NCBI GenBank assembly: GCA_012729095.1
Contig: JAAYDU010000036.1
Span: forward strand, 1-35,738
DNA length: 35,738 bases
Reading direction: 5' to 3'
From: Methanobacteriota archaeon
GTDB taxonomy: Archaea; Thermoplasmatota; Thermoplasmata; Methanomassiliicoccales; UBA472
The notes beneath the pieces were generated by a model. That model was not told the DNA's origin and did not search any database. It saw nothing but the letters and a program-made list of their open reading frames with translations. A program made the position numbers and the translations under genes. Positions 24,580 to 32,364 of this stretch are shown here, piece by piece; the stretch's first letter is position 1, and the number at the start of each line of letters is the position of its first letter.

Positions 24580-26784
24580 CTAGTCAAATCCCATCATCGG
24601 GCCGCCCGACCAGAGTTCCCAATAACCGGAGTTCCCGTCATTGGACAGGAGTATGTACATCTCCTCATACCCTATCAGGGAACCCATCAGCTTCACGGCG
24701 GTCTCGTCCTGGTCAAGGGTCGGTACGTCGATGATCATCGGGGGCCTGTACTCATTTCCAGGCAGGTAGATGGTGACCATCCAGTCCATCTCCGGGTACA
24801 CCGGGGTCATGTCCAGGAGGTCCTGCTCCACGCCGTCCACCATCACGCCGTTTATGAACCATCCCTCATAGGAGGTGGCCCAATCGGTCATGTAGCGGAA
24901 CCCGACCATTATCTCCATGCCGTCGTAGGCCGACAGGTCGAAGCTGAGGTCCTGGTAGTCCCCCCAGGAACCAGGCCAGGAGGTCAGACCGGGTAGGTTC
25001 TCCGCTATGCTGGGCATGACCTCTGGGTCATGTTCCTCGGTGAACCATTCACCGGTGTCGTTCAGGGAGGTCCAGGTCTCGCCTCCATCGGTGGAGACCT
25101 GCACGAACCCGAAGTCCCAGTAGTCCTCGATGTCCCAGAATGTGGAGATGTTCAGCCAGTGCAGGTACTCGCCCTCCTCTCCGGCAGGCTGGGTCAGGTC
25201 GACCTCCATGGTCAGGAGATAGTCCTTCTCGTCGCCAGTCCCGGAACACCATTCCCAGTACTCCTCGTCGAACATCCATCCCTCTTCGCTGAGATCGCTG
25301 CCGTCGAAGTAGAGCTTGCTCATGATCTCACCCATTGCCGGGCCCATATCATCAACGTAGATGTAATCGGTCCCATAGGCGTCCATGGTGTAGATCCCGG
25401 TGTTGTGATCCTCCTTGGTGATGGTGGACCATTCCCAGCTGTCTAATCCGAAAGATGGGCCGCTCAGTTCGATATAATGCAGGCCGTTCTCTAGATCATC
25501 TATCCCTATGCTCTTGTAGGTGTAGGCACCGTTGGGCATAAGCGAGGACTCCAGTTCCATGGCTAGATTGGCCAGACGCCAGTCCCTGAACACCTTGCTG
25601 AAGCTCATGCGGTTGTAGCCCATGCCCAGAAGGGAGTCGTCAATGCTCTCTATGCCCTGCAGCTGGCTGTTGAATATGGCCTGAAGCATTTCCGTTCCGC
25701 CGTAGTTGTCGTACAGGAACAGGTGGAACATCAGGACGCACCCATAGTCGGCCAGGATGTTCTCGTCACCCTGGTCCCCCCATATGGTCAGGGAGTTGTC
25801 CGGGGTGACCATGAACCAGGCCATGTGGCTGGTGGACAGCGGATATCCGCACACGTACTCGGCCATCATGGACAGCCCCTCGTTTATCCAGGTCTCCTCG
25901 GCCTCGTCCATCTCATAGTGCAGGAGGTGCTGGTACTCGTGGGCCACGGTCGACTCGTAAACGTAGGAGTAGTGGCCGGACCCGGGCACGTCGGACTGCT
26001 CGCCGGTCCTGTTGCTCCAGTCCCAGCAGTCTATGTGCATGACGTTGCGGTCATACATCCAGCGAATGGTGCTCCAGTAGTAGCCGGCCACGTATCCGCC
26101 CTCCCAGTCGGGGTCATAGAAGCTTTCGTCCTTGATGTTGAAGATCATTATCATCAGCTTGCCGGTGTCGTTCGTCTCGAACAGGCCCGGATCTTCGGTG
26201 ATGTTGTCCTTGGTCAGCGTGTCATTCTCAAGCACGTACTGCCAGTTGGGCACGTACGGGTCGGAGCCGTTCAAGGCCGGGGCCTCCATGAAGGTATCTG
26301 TCATGGTCGGGTATATGTTGTTATCATACTCGTCCATGATATACTGGACCATGTCATCGGTGATGTTCACACGGTCGTTCCTGGGGTCCTCGGTGGTGTT
26401 GAACTCAAGGTCGGTGGCCACCCACACCTCGCAGTGATTGCCCTCTCCCCGCTTCATCATCTCCTCGAAGTAGAAGGCGTCAACGAAATCTCCCCGGAGG
26501 TCGCTCCAAAGAAGGCCAGATGCCAGGAAGTCTCTGGTGGTGTTCAATGGGTCGTTGTCGACCAGCGGCGACATCATGCTAAGGTCGATGAACTCCGTGG
26601 AGAGCTCCTCGACGCCGCGGTTCCTCATACTCTCATCCGCGTAAATAGGGATCTGGTCCGCAAATGGTAGTTCGCTCGGGGCCGATGATTCACCGGCCTG
26701 TGGGACCATGATCAACAAGGCCCCGGATATCATGGTGAACACTATTACCATAGCGACCATCTTTCTTAGACTATTCATCATCAA
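24580..26784 (-). CDS. Secreted M6/immune-inhibitor-A-like zinc metallopeptidase
   Basis: A 734-residue, strongly acidic exported protein. A signal peptide (about residues 1-34, hydrophobic MVAMVIVFTMISGALLIMV) precedes a gluzincin-type catalytic domain with HEYQH (282-286) and a downstream Glu in WINEGLSMMAEY (E302) as the expected third zinc ligand. The C-terminal half contains beta-rich MAM/ImmA-type segments (DWDFGFVQVSTDGGETW, GWFINGVMVDG) like those of immune inhibitor A. Substrates are unknown; a role in nutrient scavenging or surface-protein turnover is inference. The ATG at 26784 is preceded at 8 nt by GGAGGAG, an exact ribosome-binding site. No C-terminal anchor is seen, so it is probably released. 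It ends in TAG. Confidence 0.85.
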   Translation of the reverse strand: MMMNSLRKMVAMVIVFTMISGALLIMVPQAGESSAPSELPFADQIPIYADESMRNRGVEELSTEFIDLSMMSPLVDNDPLNTTRDFLASGLLWSDLRGDFVDAFYFEEMMKRGEGNHCEVWVATDLEFNTTEDPRNDRVNITDDMVQYIMDEYDNNIYPTMTDTFMEAPALNGSDPYVPNWQYVLENDTLTKDNITEDPGLFETNDTGKLMIMIFNIKDESFYDPDWEGGYVAGYYWSTIRWMYDRNVMHIDCWDWSNRTGEQSDVPGSGHYSYVYESTVAHEYQHLLHYEMDEAEETWINEGLSMMAEYVCGYPLSTSHMAWFMVTPDNSLTIWGDQGDENILADYGCVLMFHLFLYDNYGGTEMLQAIFNSQLQGIESIDDSLLGMGYNRMSFSKVFRDWRLANLAMELESSLMPNGAYTYKSIGIDDLENGLHYIELSGPSFGLDSWEWSTITKEDHNTGIYTMDAYGTDYIYVDDMGPAMGEIMSKLYFDGSDLSEEGWMFDEEYWEWCSGTGDEKDYLLTMEVDLTQPAGEEGEYLHWLNISTFWDIEDYWDFGFVQVSTDGGETWTSLNDTGEWFTEEHDPEVMPSIAENLPGLTSWPGSWGDYQDLSFDLSAYDGMEIMVGFRYMTDWATSYEGWFINGVMVDGVEQDLLDMTPVYPEMDWMVTIYLPGNEYRPPMIIDVPTLDQDETAVKLMGSLIGYEEMYILLSNDGNSGYWELWSGGPMMGFD

Positions 26785-26854
26785 TTGTCTCCTCCTGCCC
26801 CCCCGTTTGGTCCTTACGTCCCGTAGGGTGAATTAGAGCGAATATTTCTTTGTG

Positions 26855-26908
26855 GGTTATATAATGTTTTGATAGGTCAGCATCATTAATCGTAGAATCA
26901 TATAAATA
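26855..26908. promoter_or_regulatory. Divergent promoters for the metallopeptidase and VIT1-like genes
   Basis: The 208-base gap holds two TATA-like boxes: TTATATAAT (about 26857-26865), which on the minus strand lies about 75 nt before the peptidase ATG, and TATAAAT (26901-26907) on the plus strand about 90 nt before the transporter start. Both genes would then have leaders, and the peptidase leader carries the GGAGGAG site. A further TATA-like GGATTTAGA lies at 26972-26980. Confidence 0.4.
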
Positions 26909-26992
26909 CGCCCGAACGCGGGACGATCGGCGGGCGCGGCGATCGCCCCCTCCATCGGCCTCTCCCGAAAAGGATTTAGACGGCCTCCTTCA

Positions 26993-27616
26993 TTGGAGAA
27001 CGCGTTCAACGGTGGTTCTCAGTTGGCAAAAAAAGATCGCAACGGTTCTTGGTTCGAAGAGGCCATGAGCCTGCCGGAAACAGGTCCAGCGCTTCGTAGG
27101 TATTTCGTCAACACCATGTTCGACAGCACGTTCGCCGTGCTGGGCATTATCATCGGCTCGGCCCTCACCGCTGACGCGGACAGGAGCCTGGTCATCTCCA
27201 CGATAATCACAAGCTGCGTCGCCCTGGCCATATCCACCGGCAGCAGCGTGTACGAGGCGGAAACGCTGGAGCAGTCCAGGCGCATGGGCGAGATCGGAAG
27301 GGCCATGCTGCGCCCGGTGGAGGAGACGAACCTGGGCAAGGCATCCAAGGCCAGCGCGGCCATCATCGCCATTTCGAACTCCGTCGCCCCCCTGGTGAGC
27401 GGGGCGATAATCGTGTCTCCCTTCCTCCTTCTGGGCGAGGGGACCATGATCGTGGCGGCCGAGGTGGCCATTGTCCTGGCGATAGTGCTGCTGTTCTGCA
27501 CCGGTTTCACAATGGGCATGTTGAGCGAGAAGAACCCCTGGTGGAAGGGGATACGGATGTCCCTGGTAGGCATGGCCGCCTTCGTGGTATGCTATCTGAT
27601 AGCCGGGGCAGTGTGA
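26993..27616 (+). CDS. VIT1/CCC1-type transporter-like membrane protein
   Basis: A 207-residue protein with about five membrane helices. Residues near 37-60 (RRYFVNTMFDSTFAVLGIIIGSAL) resemble the first helix of VIT1/CCC1 Fe2+/Mn2+ transporters, and helix 2 with STIITSCVALAISTGSSVYEAE resembles their second helix ending in a conserved Glu. The cytoplasmic metal-binding insertion of plant VIT1 is missing, as in many archaeal members. Metal transport is inferred from this resemblance only. The start is uncertain: TTG at 26993 gives the listed product, and a second in-frame TTG at 27023 has a GGTGG motif 7 nt upstream and would remove ten residues. It converges with the methyltransferase gene. 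Confidence 0.72.
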   Translation: MENAFNGGSQLAKKDRNGSWFEEAMSLPETGPALRRYFVNTMFDSTFAVLGIIIGSALTADADRSLVISTIITSCVALAISTGSSVYEAETLEQSRRMGEIGRAMLRPVEETNLGKASKASAAIIAISNSVAPLVSGAIIVSPFLLLGEGTMIVAAEVAIVLAIVLLFCTGFTMGMLSEKNPWWKGIRMSLVGMAAFVVCYLIAGAV

Positions 27617-27617
27617 T

Positions 27618-28295
27618 CTAGGGCCTTCTCAGAAGCACCTCGTACAAAACGCGCGTGTATTGATCGGCCGGGTCCTCGAACTCCTTGATATGGACGATAT
27701 CGTACCCCTTGGACAATCTGCGCACCTTCTCCTCGGGGAAGAAGTGCACGACGAAGCCCGCGGGGCTTTGCCACATGTCCTCGCCCCTATGCACTCCCTT
27801 CCTGTAATGCGGGTCGTGGTCGTTACGCACCGAGAAAAGGTTGACGCCGCCGCCCCTCAGCACCCTCCGGCACTCGTCCAGGATGAACCGGACCTCCGCC
27901 TCCTTCAGCTCCATGGTGAAGAACATGTGCGAGTAAACCGCGTCAACCGAGGCGTCTGGAAGCGGTATCCCGGTCCGAATGTCCCTGACCAGGCAACGGA
28001 CCACGGGCGACAGGCAAAGTCCGGCGACCCTTTCCCTCATCTGGCGCACGCCCGTTTCTGAGTAGTCCATAGCGGTCACGTTCAGGCCTTCGCTGGCGAA
28101 GAGGCAGGAATCCCTTCCCTGCCCGCATCCCAGCTCCAGCACGTCCCTGGCACCCATGTTCCTGAATATGTCCAACGCTTTGTTTCCGAACTCGCTGGCT
28201 CCCTCTCCGAAGTAATTGCCAGCGACGCCGAACACCCGGTCCCAATGGGCTCTCTGGTCCGACCCTCTATCTCCCGTCATCTCCTTACCCGACAT
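27618..28295 (-). CDS. Class I SAM-dependent methyltransferase
   Basis: A 225-residue Rossmann-fold methyltransferase with motif I VLELGCGQGRDS (about 52-63), motif II acidic residue AMDYSETG, and a post-motif region with DASVDAVYSHMFF and RRVLRGGGVNLFSV typical of Methyltransf_11/25 small-molecule or thiopurine-like enzymes. No substrate is indicated; families with this start (HWDRVF) include tellurite-resistance TehB-like and uncharacterised methyltransferases. ATG 28295 is listed; ATG 28280 is equally possible given a TATA-like stretch near 28310-28320. The gene ends in TAG, one base from the convergent transporter stop. Confidence 0.83.
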   Translation of the reverse strand: MSGKEMTGDRGSDQRAHWDRVFGVAGNYFGEGASEFGNKALDIFRNMGARDVLELGCGQGRDSCLFASEGLNVTAMDYSETGVRQMRERVAGLCLSPVVRCLVRDIRTGIPLPDASVDAVYSHMFFTMELKEAEVRFILDECRRVLRGGGVNLFSVRNDHDPHYRKGVHRGEDMWQSPAGFVVHFFPEEKVRRLSKGYDIVHIKEFEDPADQYTRVLYEVLLRRP

Positions 28296-28352
28296 CGGAT
28301 CCGCGTGGCGATAGAAAAAGCTAGGGAAGCGTGTCAGGGGCGCCCGCCGGTG

Positions 28353-29399
28353 TCAGCAGATACGCGGCACCGGGTCTCCCACCGGCGGCTCCAGTATCCT
28401 GCGCCCGCCCACCTCGGTCCTCATCATGACATGCTTCACGTCCTTGCTGGCCCTCCCGATGATGGCCGCGTTACGCCCGCGCTCGTCGCCCCTCATGACC
28501 TTCAGGACCTCCTCTGCCATCTCCGGCACGCAGGCTATGATGACCTTGCCCTCGTTCCCGATGGTCAGAGGATCAAGTCCCAGCATCTCGCTGGCATTGC
28601 GCACGGCCTCCGCGATCGGGATGTCCCTTTCCACGAGCTCCATGCCCACCTTGGACTTGGAGCTCCACTCGTTTATGGCGTTGGCGAAGCCGCCTCGGGT
28701 GGCGTCCTTCATGGAGGTTATGCCGCCCACCTCCAGAAGCTTCTCTATCATATGGTTGAGGGGCGCGCAATCGCTCTGCACCTGGCTCTCGAATCCGTAT
28801 CCCTCGCGGAAGGACAGCAGCGCTATGCCATGGTCTCCCAGCGTTCCAGACACGAGTATCACGTCTCCCTCCCTGACGTTATCGTCCGTCAGCCATCTGG
28901 AGTCGACCTTTCGGTAGGACGATGACACCTGAAGATTGCGGTCCATGGCAGGGTGGCGCTTACCGACGGCGGCGGCCGATATGACCATTTTGTCTATGGC
29001 CCCCTTCTCCATGACCTTGGTGTCGCCGGTGACCACGGGAACGCCGGCGATCTCCGAATATCTGCCGATGCTCCGGTTCACCCTTTCCAGCACCTCGATA
29101 TCCAACCCCTCCTCCAGGATCATGGACATGGAGAGCGCCAAGGGCTTTCCCCCCATTACCGCGATGTCGTTGACCGTACCGCTGACGGCCAGGGAGCCGA
29201 TGTCCCCGCCCGGGTAGAAGATGGGCTTCACTGTATGCCCGTCCGTGGTGAAGATGATGTCATCGACGATGGCAGCGTCGTCCATGGAGTCCAGGGGAAC
29301 CTCTGTCCTTATCTTCGGTAGGAAAGGCACTATGGATTTGGCAATGAGCTCTTGCATCATCTCCCCGCCAGCCCCATGACCCATGGTGACCCGTTTCAT
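28353..29399 (-). CDS. hypE: Hydrogenase maturation protein HypE
   Basis: HypE converts the thiocarbamate on its C-terminal cysteine, supplied by HypF, to thiocyanate, the source of the CN ligands in [NiFe]-hydrogenase. The 348-residue protein belongs to the AIR-synthase (PurM) fold: MGHGAGGEMMQELI at the N-terminus, DDAAIVDD, GDTKVM and SGTLGDHGIALLS, and it ends exactly in the diagnostic PRIC, with C348 as the carrier. No other hyp gene is nearby. A minus-strand TATA box CTTAATAATC (29421-29430) is centred 26 nt from the ATG, indicating leaderless transcription. Its presence implies that the organism makes a [NiFe]-hydrogenase. Confidence 0.95.
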   Translation of the reverse strand: MKRVTMGHGAGGEMMQELIAKSIVPFLPKIRTEVPLDSMDDAAIVDDIIFTTDGHTVKPIFYPGGDIGSLAVSGTVNDIAVMGGKPLALSMSMILEEGLDIEVLERVNRSIGRYSEIAGVPVVTGDTKVMEKGAIDKMVISAAAVGKRHPAMDRNLQVSSSYRKVDSRWLTDDNVREGDVILVSGTLGDHGIALLSFREGYGFESQVQSDCAPLNHMIEKLLEVGGITSMKDATRGGFANAINEWSSKSKVGMELVERDIPIAEAVRNASEMLGLDPLTIGNEGKVIIACVPEMAEEVLKVMRGDERGRNAAIIGRASKDVKHVMMRTEVGGRRILEPPVGDPVPRIC

Positions 29400-29420
29400 G
29401 AGGTGCCGAAACAGGAGGCA

Positions 29421-29441
29421 GATTATTAAGGTTACCTAAAA
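29421..29441. promoter_or_regulatory. Divergent promoter with inverted repeat between hypE and the Cys-rich gene
   Basis: The 68-base gap contains an inverted repeat, TTAAGGT (29426-29432) and ACCTAAA (29434-29440) around one base, with one mismatched pair. It overlaps the hypE TATA box (29421-29430, minus strand) and the presumed plus-strand box TTACCTAAAA (29432-29441), so a protein bound there could control both genes. On the plus strand GGTGAGG (29456-29462) precedes the ATG by 5 nt. Confidence 0.4.
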
Positions 29442-29467
29442 CCAATTGCAGATGCGGTGAGGCGAAC

Positions 29468-30202
29468 ATGAAGGCGGACCTTTGGGAACCCCCTGCGGGA
29501 AAGGGGGCAAGAGCACTGTGCCTGGGCGGCGGGACCATATGCGAGGCGGTCATCGACCCCCTTCTGGACCTTGGTTGCAGGGTGGTAGTCGTGGACCGCG
29601 ACCGGAATTGCAAGGTCGCCCATCGCTGCCGCGAGGCCGGTATCGAGGACCGCCTCTGGTCCCATGCCGAACCATCCCTGGTCCTGGGGGACGCCATCTG
29701 GACCGCGGCGCGGCTAATGGAGCGTATGGAGGTGGATCTGCTGGTCCCCGGCGTTCCCGGCCACGCCCTCGCCAGGTTGGCCATGGTATGGGCCGATGGA
29801 AGGCTCTCTCCCCGGGGGTCCGCAGCGATACTCGGGTCTCTGAACGAAGCGCTATCGGGAAACGGCACGGCGACCATGGACCCGGACAATGGCACCACGA
29901 TCTCCACGTTGAACGACGGAACGGCCCCCTGTCCTCTGGAATGCCCGCAGGAGGGAGCATGCCCTCTCACCGGAAGGCCGAGGGAGCTTGATATGGACAA
30001 GGTTCTGGAACGGTTGATCGGAGAGATGTCGTTCAAGGGTTCGGTCGTCAAGCCCCTGCGCGTCGCCCATTACGGGGTGGTGACCGCGGAACAGATGCGC
30101 GATCTTAAGTTCATGCTTGACGAGCTGGAGAAAGGGGATGCCGTGGCCATCGCCACCAGCTGTTCCTGTCACGCCGTTATGAACATCTTCAAGGTGTGCT
30201 GA
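29468..30202 (+). CDS. Unrecognised Cys-rich protein divergent from hypE
   Basis: I do not recognise this 244-residue protein. The N-terminal part reads like a nucleotide-binding Rossmann unit: RALCLGGGTICEAVIDPLLDLGCRVVVVDRD (about residues 15-45), with the Gly-rich loop and a terminal acidic residue. A central segment APCPLECPQEGACPL (about 156-170) has three closely spaced cysteines, and the protein ends with TSCSCHAVMNIFKVC. About twelve cysteines in all suggest a metal or Fe-S site. Good codon use, a Shine-Dalgarno motif and a promoter-like gap support a real gene. The shared promoter region with hypE hints at a redox or hydrogenase-related role, which is inference. An oxidoreductase or a sensor of cofactor state are alternatives. 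Confidence 0.7.
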   Translation: MKADLWEPPAGKGARALCLGGGTICEAVIDPLLDLGCRVVVVDRDRNCKVAHRCREAGIEDRLWSHAEPSLVLGDAIWTAARLMERMEVDLLVPGVPGHALARLAMVWADGRLSPRGSAAILGSLNEALSGNGTATMDPDNGTTISTLNDGTAPCPLECPQEGACPLTGRPRELDMDKVLERLIGEMSFKGSVVKPLRVAHYGVVTAEQMRDLKFMLDELEKGDAVAIATSCSCHAVMNIFKVC

Positions 30203-30279
30203 GAGCAAGGGATGGAGGGTTCGGATCGCAATGGAAGGCCAATAGTATTAACTCCGCTTCCCTTATACGGAAAGGCGAC

Positions 30280-30357
30280 GGGCTCGTAGGGTAGCCTGGA
30301 TTATCCTTTCGGCCTTCGAAGCCGAGGACTGGGGTTCAAATCCCCACGGGCCCGCCA
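30280..30357 (+). tRNA. tRNA-Arg(TCG), CCA encoded
   Basis: Cloverleaf: acceptor GGGCTCG/CGGGCCC (30280-30286 with 30347-30353, one G-U pair), anticodon stem TCGGC/GCCGA around loop CTTCGAA with anticodon TCG (30316-30318), and T arm TGGGG/CCCCA around TTCAAAT. The discriminator is G73 and CCA is encoded at 30355-30357. No intron is seen. It reads CGA and CGG codons. A TATA-like AATAGTATTA (30241-30250) lies about 34 nt upstream. Confidence 0.93.
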
Positions 30358-30393
30358 TCACTTTCACACGGTCGTCGGTCGACCTGCCCCATC

Positions 30394-30966
30394 TCATACC
30401 CTCAACGAGCCACGGAACCCTCTGGCGCTGTAAAACGAGGGCGCGCTGTTGTGGTATACGAATACATGGCCGTAGCGACGGTCCGCGAAGAGGGCGCCAC
30501 CAAGCTCTCTGATGTTCTTTGGCGTTCTCACCCAGCTCGAGGTCCTTGTATCGAAATTGCCGAGCTTCTGCAGCTCCCTGTACCGCTCTTCGGTCAAAAG
30601 CTCGATGCCCATGGCAGCCGCCATGTCGATCGCGTTGCCCTCTGGGTGGATGCCTTCCCTCTCCCTCACCTCCTGTCCTTCGCGGTCGTAGCACACGTTC
30701 CTGCGGCCCACAGGGCTTTCCGCCGAGCAATCGTAGAAGACGTACTCGTCGGTCGATCTGTCATGGCCGACCACGTCCGGTTCGCCGCCGGTCCTTTCCA
30801 TCTCATTGAGCGACCTCAGCTTATCCGGGTTGGCGATCAGCCTTGACTGGACATTGGTCCATTCCAGCCCTTTATGGCGGTTCATGTTCCCCTCGAAACG
30901 GACCTTCAAGGTCATGAGCAATGCTTCCGGCTGCTTTGACGGTGCCCCCTCCTCCTTGCTCGCCAT
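30394..30966 (-). CDS. DUF4256 family protein
   Basis: A 190-residue protein that matches the DUF4256 family over nearly its whole length: LKVRFEGNMNRHKGLEW, LRSLNEMERTGGEPDVVG, VFYDCSAESPVGRRNVCYDREG, AIDMAAAMGIELLTEERYRELQKLG and GALFADRRYGHVFVYHNSAPSFYSARGFRGSLRV. The family is best known from bacteria and has no established function. Near-complete conservation of the motifs suggests an ancient or recent transfer from bacteria. ATG 30966 is used because a minus-strand TATA box AATCATTAAC (30991-31000) lies about 29 nt away; ATG 30975 is also in frame. It lies next to a tRNA gene, a frequent insertion context, but no att site was found. Confidence 0.88.
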   Translation of the reverse strand: MASKEEGAPSKQPEALLMTLKVRFEGNMNRHKGLEWTNVQSRLIANPDKLRSLNEMERTGGEPDVVGHDRSTDEYVFYDCSAESPVGRRNVCYDREGQEVREREGIHPEGNAIDMAAAMGIELLTEERYRELQKLGNFDTRTSSWVRTPKNIRELGGALFADRRYGHVFVYHNSAPSFYSARGFRGSLRV

Positions 30967-31119
30967 GTTCTTCATTTGGGAACGCGAGCAGTTAATGATT
31001 TCCAAAGACCACGATCGTGGGCGGGCCCCGGTACCGGTCCGACCACCACCGAAAGAACATTGATCATTCATCCAAGATGCGCGCCGAGGTCATTCCGAGC
31101 CGATAGGTATTGAACAGTG

Positions 31120-31172
31120 GTAAATAAGTAGGGGAAGCGCGTTCCCGAGTAATACGTATCCTTAGGGGGTGA
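31120..31172 (+). promoter_or_regulatory. Promoter and ribosome-binding site of the 34-residue gene
   Basis: GTAAATAAGT (31120-31129) is a TATA-like box predicting transcription from about 31151. GGGGGTGA (31165-31172) is a strong Shine-Dalgarno-like match, 13 nt before the ATG at 31186. Confidence 0.45.
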
Positions 31173-31185
31173 CACCATAGACGGC

Positions 31186-31290
31186 ATGATACTCATAATC
31201 GCACCGTTCCTTCCTACGATCGTCCTCTTGGCCATGGTATTCATGGTGCTCAACAAGAGGAAGAAGAAGGAGATGGCAGCCAGGAAGTAG
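31186..31290 (+). CDS. 34-residue single-helix membrane miniprotein
   Basis: A short frame of 34 codons. The product begins MILIIAPFLPTIVLLAMVFMVL, a single hydrophobic helix, and ends in a basic tail NKRKKKEMAARK, so the helix should insert with the tail in the cytosol. Reality is supported by a TATA-like box and a strong ribosome-binding motif upstream and by a perfect six-pair hairpin starting in the stop codon. Function is unknown. Small membrane proteins of this form often bind larger membrane complexes. The main doubt is the 13-nt spacing between ribosome-binding motif and ATG. Confidence 0.6.
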   Translation: MILIIAPFLPTIVLLAMVFMVLNKRKKKEMAARK

Positions 31291-31319
31291 GTCTCCTTAA
31301 GAGACCCCTCACTATTTTC
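31290..31319 (+). terminator. Hairpin and T tract after the 34-residue gene
   Basis: GGTCTC (31290-31295) pairs perfectly with GAGACC (31301-31306) around CTTAA. A pyrimidine-rich run ending ATTTTC follows at 31313-31319. This fits a terminator closing a monocistronic unit. Confidence 0.5.
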
Positions 31320-31404
31320 AATTCTCATTCATCTCAGCTGACATGGTAGATGTTCACGGTACCGACAGGAAATAATTATCTTTGCTGCCCTCGCTTTCCC
31401 CATC

Positions 31405-32364
31405 ATGGCAGAAGGCTGGAACTGGCGCGACGATCAGGTGCCTCGGGTCGACGGGAAGCAGGCTATAGTCACCGGCGCCGCCTCCGGGCTGGGGGCGCGG
31501 ATCGCGGAAGCCCTGTCCTTGAAAGGCGCAGCGGTGGTATTGGCCGACATCGATATCGGGGGCGCCAGATCCATCGCCGATAAAATCAGCTCCTCGGTGC
31601 CTAACGCTGACCTGTCCGCGCAGGAGCTGGACCTGGCCGACCCGGTCTCTATCGAACGGTTCGCCTCCTGGTACAGGGGCGGACACACATCCCTGGACCT
31701 TCTCATCAACAACGCCGGCATCATGACCCCTCCTTACGGGAAGACCGTTCTGGGGGCCGAGTCGCAGTTCGGGGTGAACCACCTGGGGCACTTCTCCCTC
31801 ACCTATCACCTGCTTCCACTGCTCTGCGCGACCCCCGGCTCCCGCCTGGTGACCCAAACCAGCATCGTGCACCGCGGGGGGCGGATAAACTTCCAGGACA
31901 TAAACTCGGAAAGGTCGTACAGTCCATGGAGGGCTTACAAGCAGAGCAAGCTGGCCACCCTGCTGTTCTCCCGCGAGCTGGACAGAAGGCTGCGCGCTCT
32001 GGGCATCGGGGCTCCGCTCAGCATCGCCAGCCACCCCGGGCTGGTGAACACCCAGCTGTACCGGAACCGGGAAAGGATGAGGAGGTGGCTGAGGCCGTTC
32101 ATGCACGGTGTGGACGAAGGGACAATGCCCGCCCTCCGTGCGGCCCTGGACCCCATGGCCAAAGGGGGCGAGCTGTATGGCACGGACGGCTGGATGGAGT
32201 TCAAAGGCCGGGCGGTGCTGGTCCATCCGCACGGCAAGGGAAAGGATCCGAGATCGGGGGCCAGGCTATGGGAGCTCTCGGAAAGGATGACCGGGCTGGA
32301 CCTCTCAGCTCGCCTGGAAGGATGCAGGCCCGCTGTTCTCGAGCCAACGGAAAAAGGTCAATAG
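31405..32364 (+). CDS. Short-chain dehydrogenase/reductase
   Basis: A 319-residue NAD(P)-dependent SDR of the retinol-dehydrogenase/WW-oxidoreductase-like type. Cofactor motif TGAASGLG (about residues 24-31), acidic ADIDIGG after the second strand, structural NNAG (about 104-107), and the catalytic YKQSK (Tyr and Lys of YxxxK) preceded by a Ser in QTSIVH are all present. The C-terminal extension of about 60 residues is normal for this subgroup. The substrate is not predictable. A TATA-like AAATAATTAT (31370-31379) is placed about 29 nt from the ATG. It is followed at once by the SemiSWEET gene, whose ATG directly abuts the TAG stop. Confidence 0.88.
   Translation: MAEGWNWRDDQVPRVDGKQAIVTGAASGLGARIAEALSLKGAAVVLADIDIGGARSIADKISSSVPNADLSAQELDLADPVSIERFASWYRGGHTSLDLLINNAGIMTPPYGKTVLGAESQFGVNHLGHFSLTYHLLPLLCATPGSRLVTQTSIVHRGGRINFQDINSERSYSPWRAYKQSKLATLLFSRELDRRLRALGIGAPLSIASHPGLVNTQLYRNRERMRRWLRPFMHGVDEGTMPALRAALDPMAKGGELYGTDGWMEFKGRAVLVHPHGKGKDPRSGARLWELSERMTGLDLSARLEGCRPAVLEPTEKGQ

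Noticed and set aside
25723-26670. Open frame of 315 codons opposite the metallopeptidase
   Set aside because: Its Val/Gly/His-rich translation mirrors the acidic peptidase codons; the minus strand carries the signal peptide and HEYQH motif.
30263-30730. Minus-strand frame with GFEPQSSASKAERI near its middle
   Set aside because: That peptide is the usual spurious translation of the antisense strand of a tRNA gene, here tRNA-Arg(UCG).
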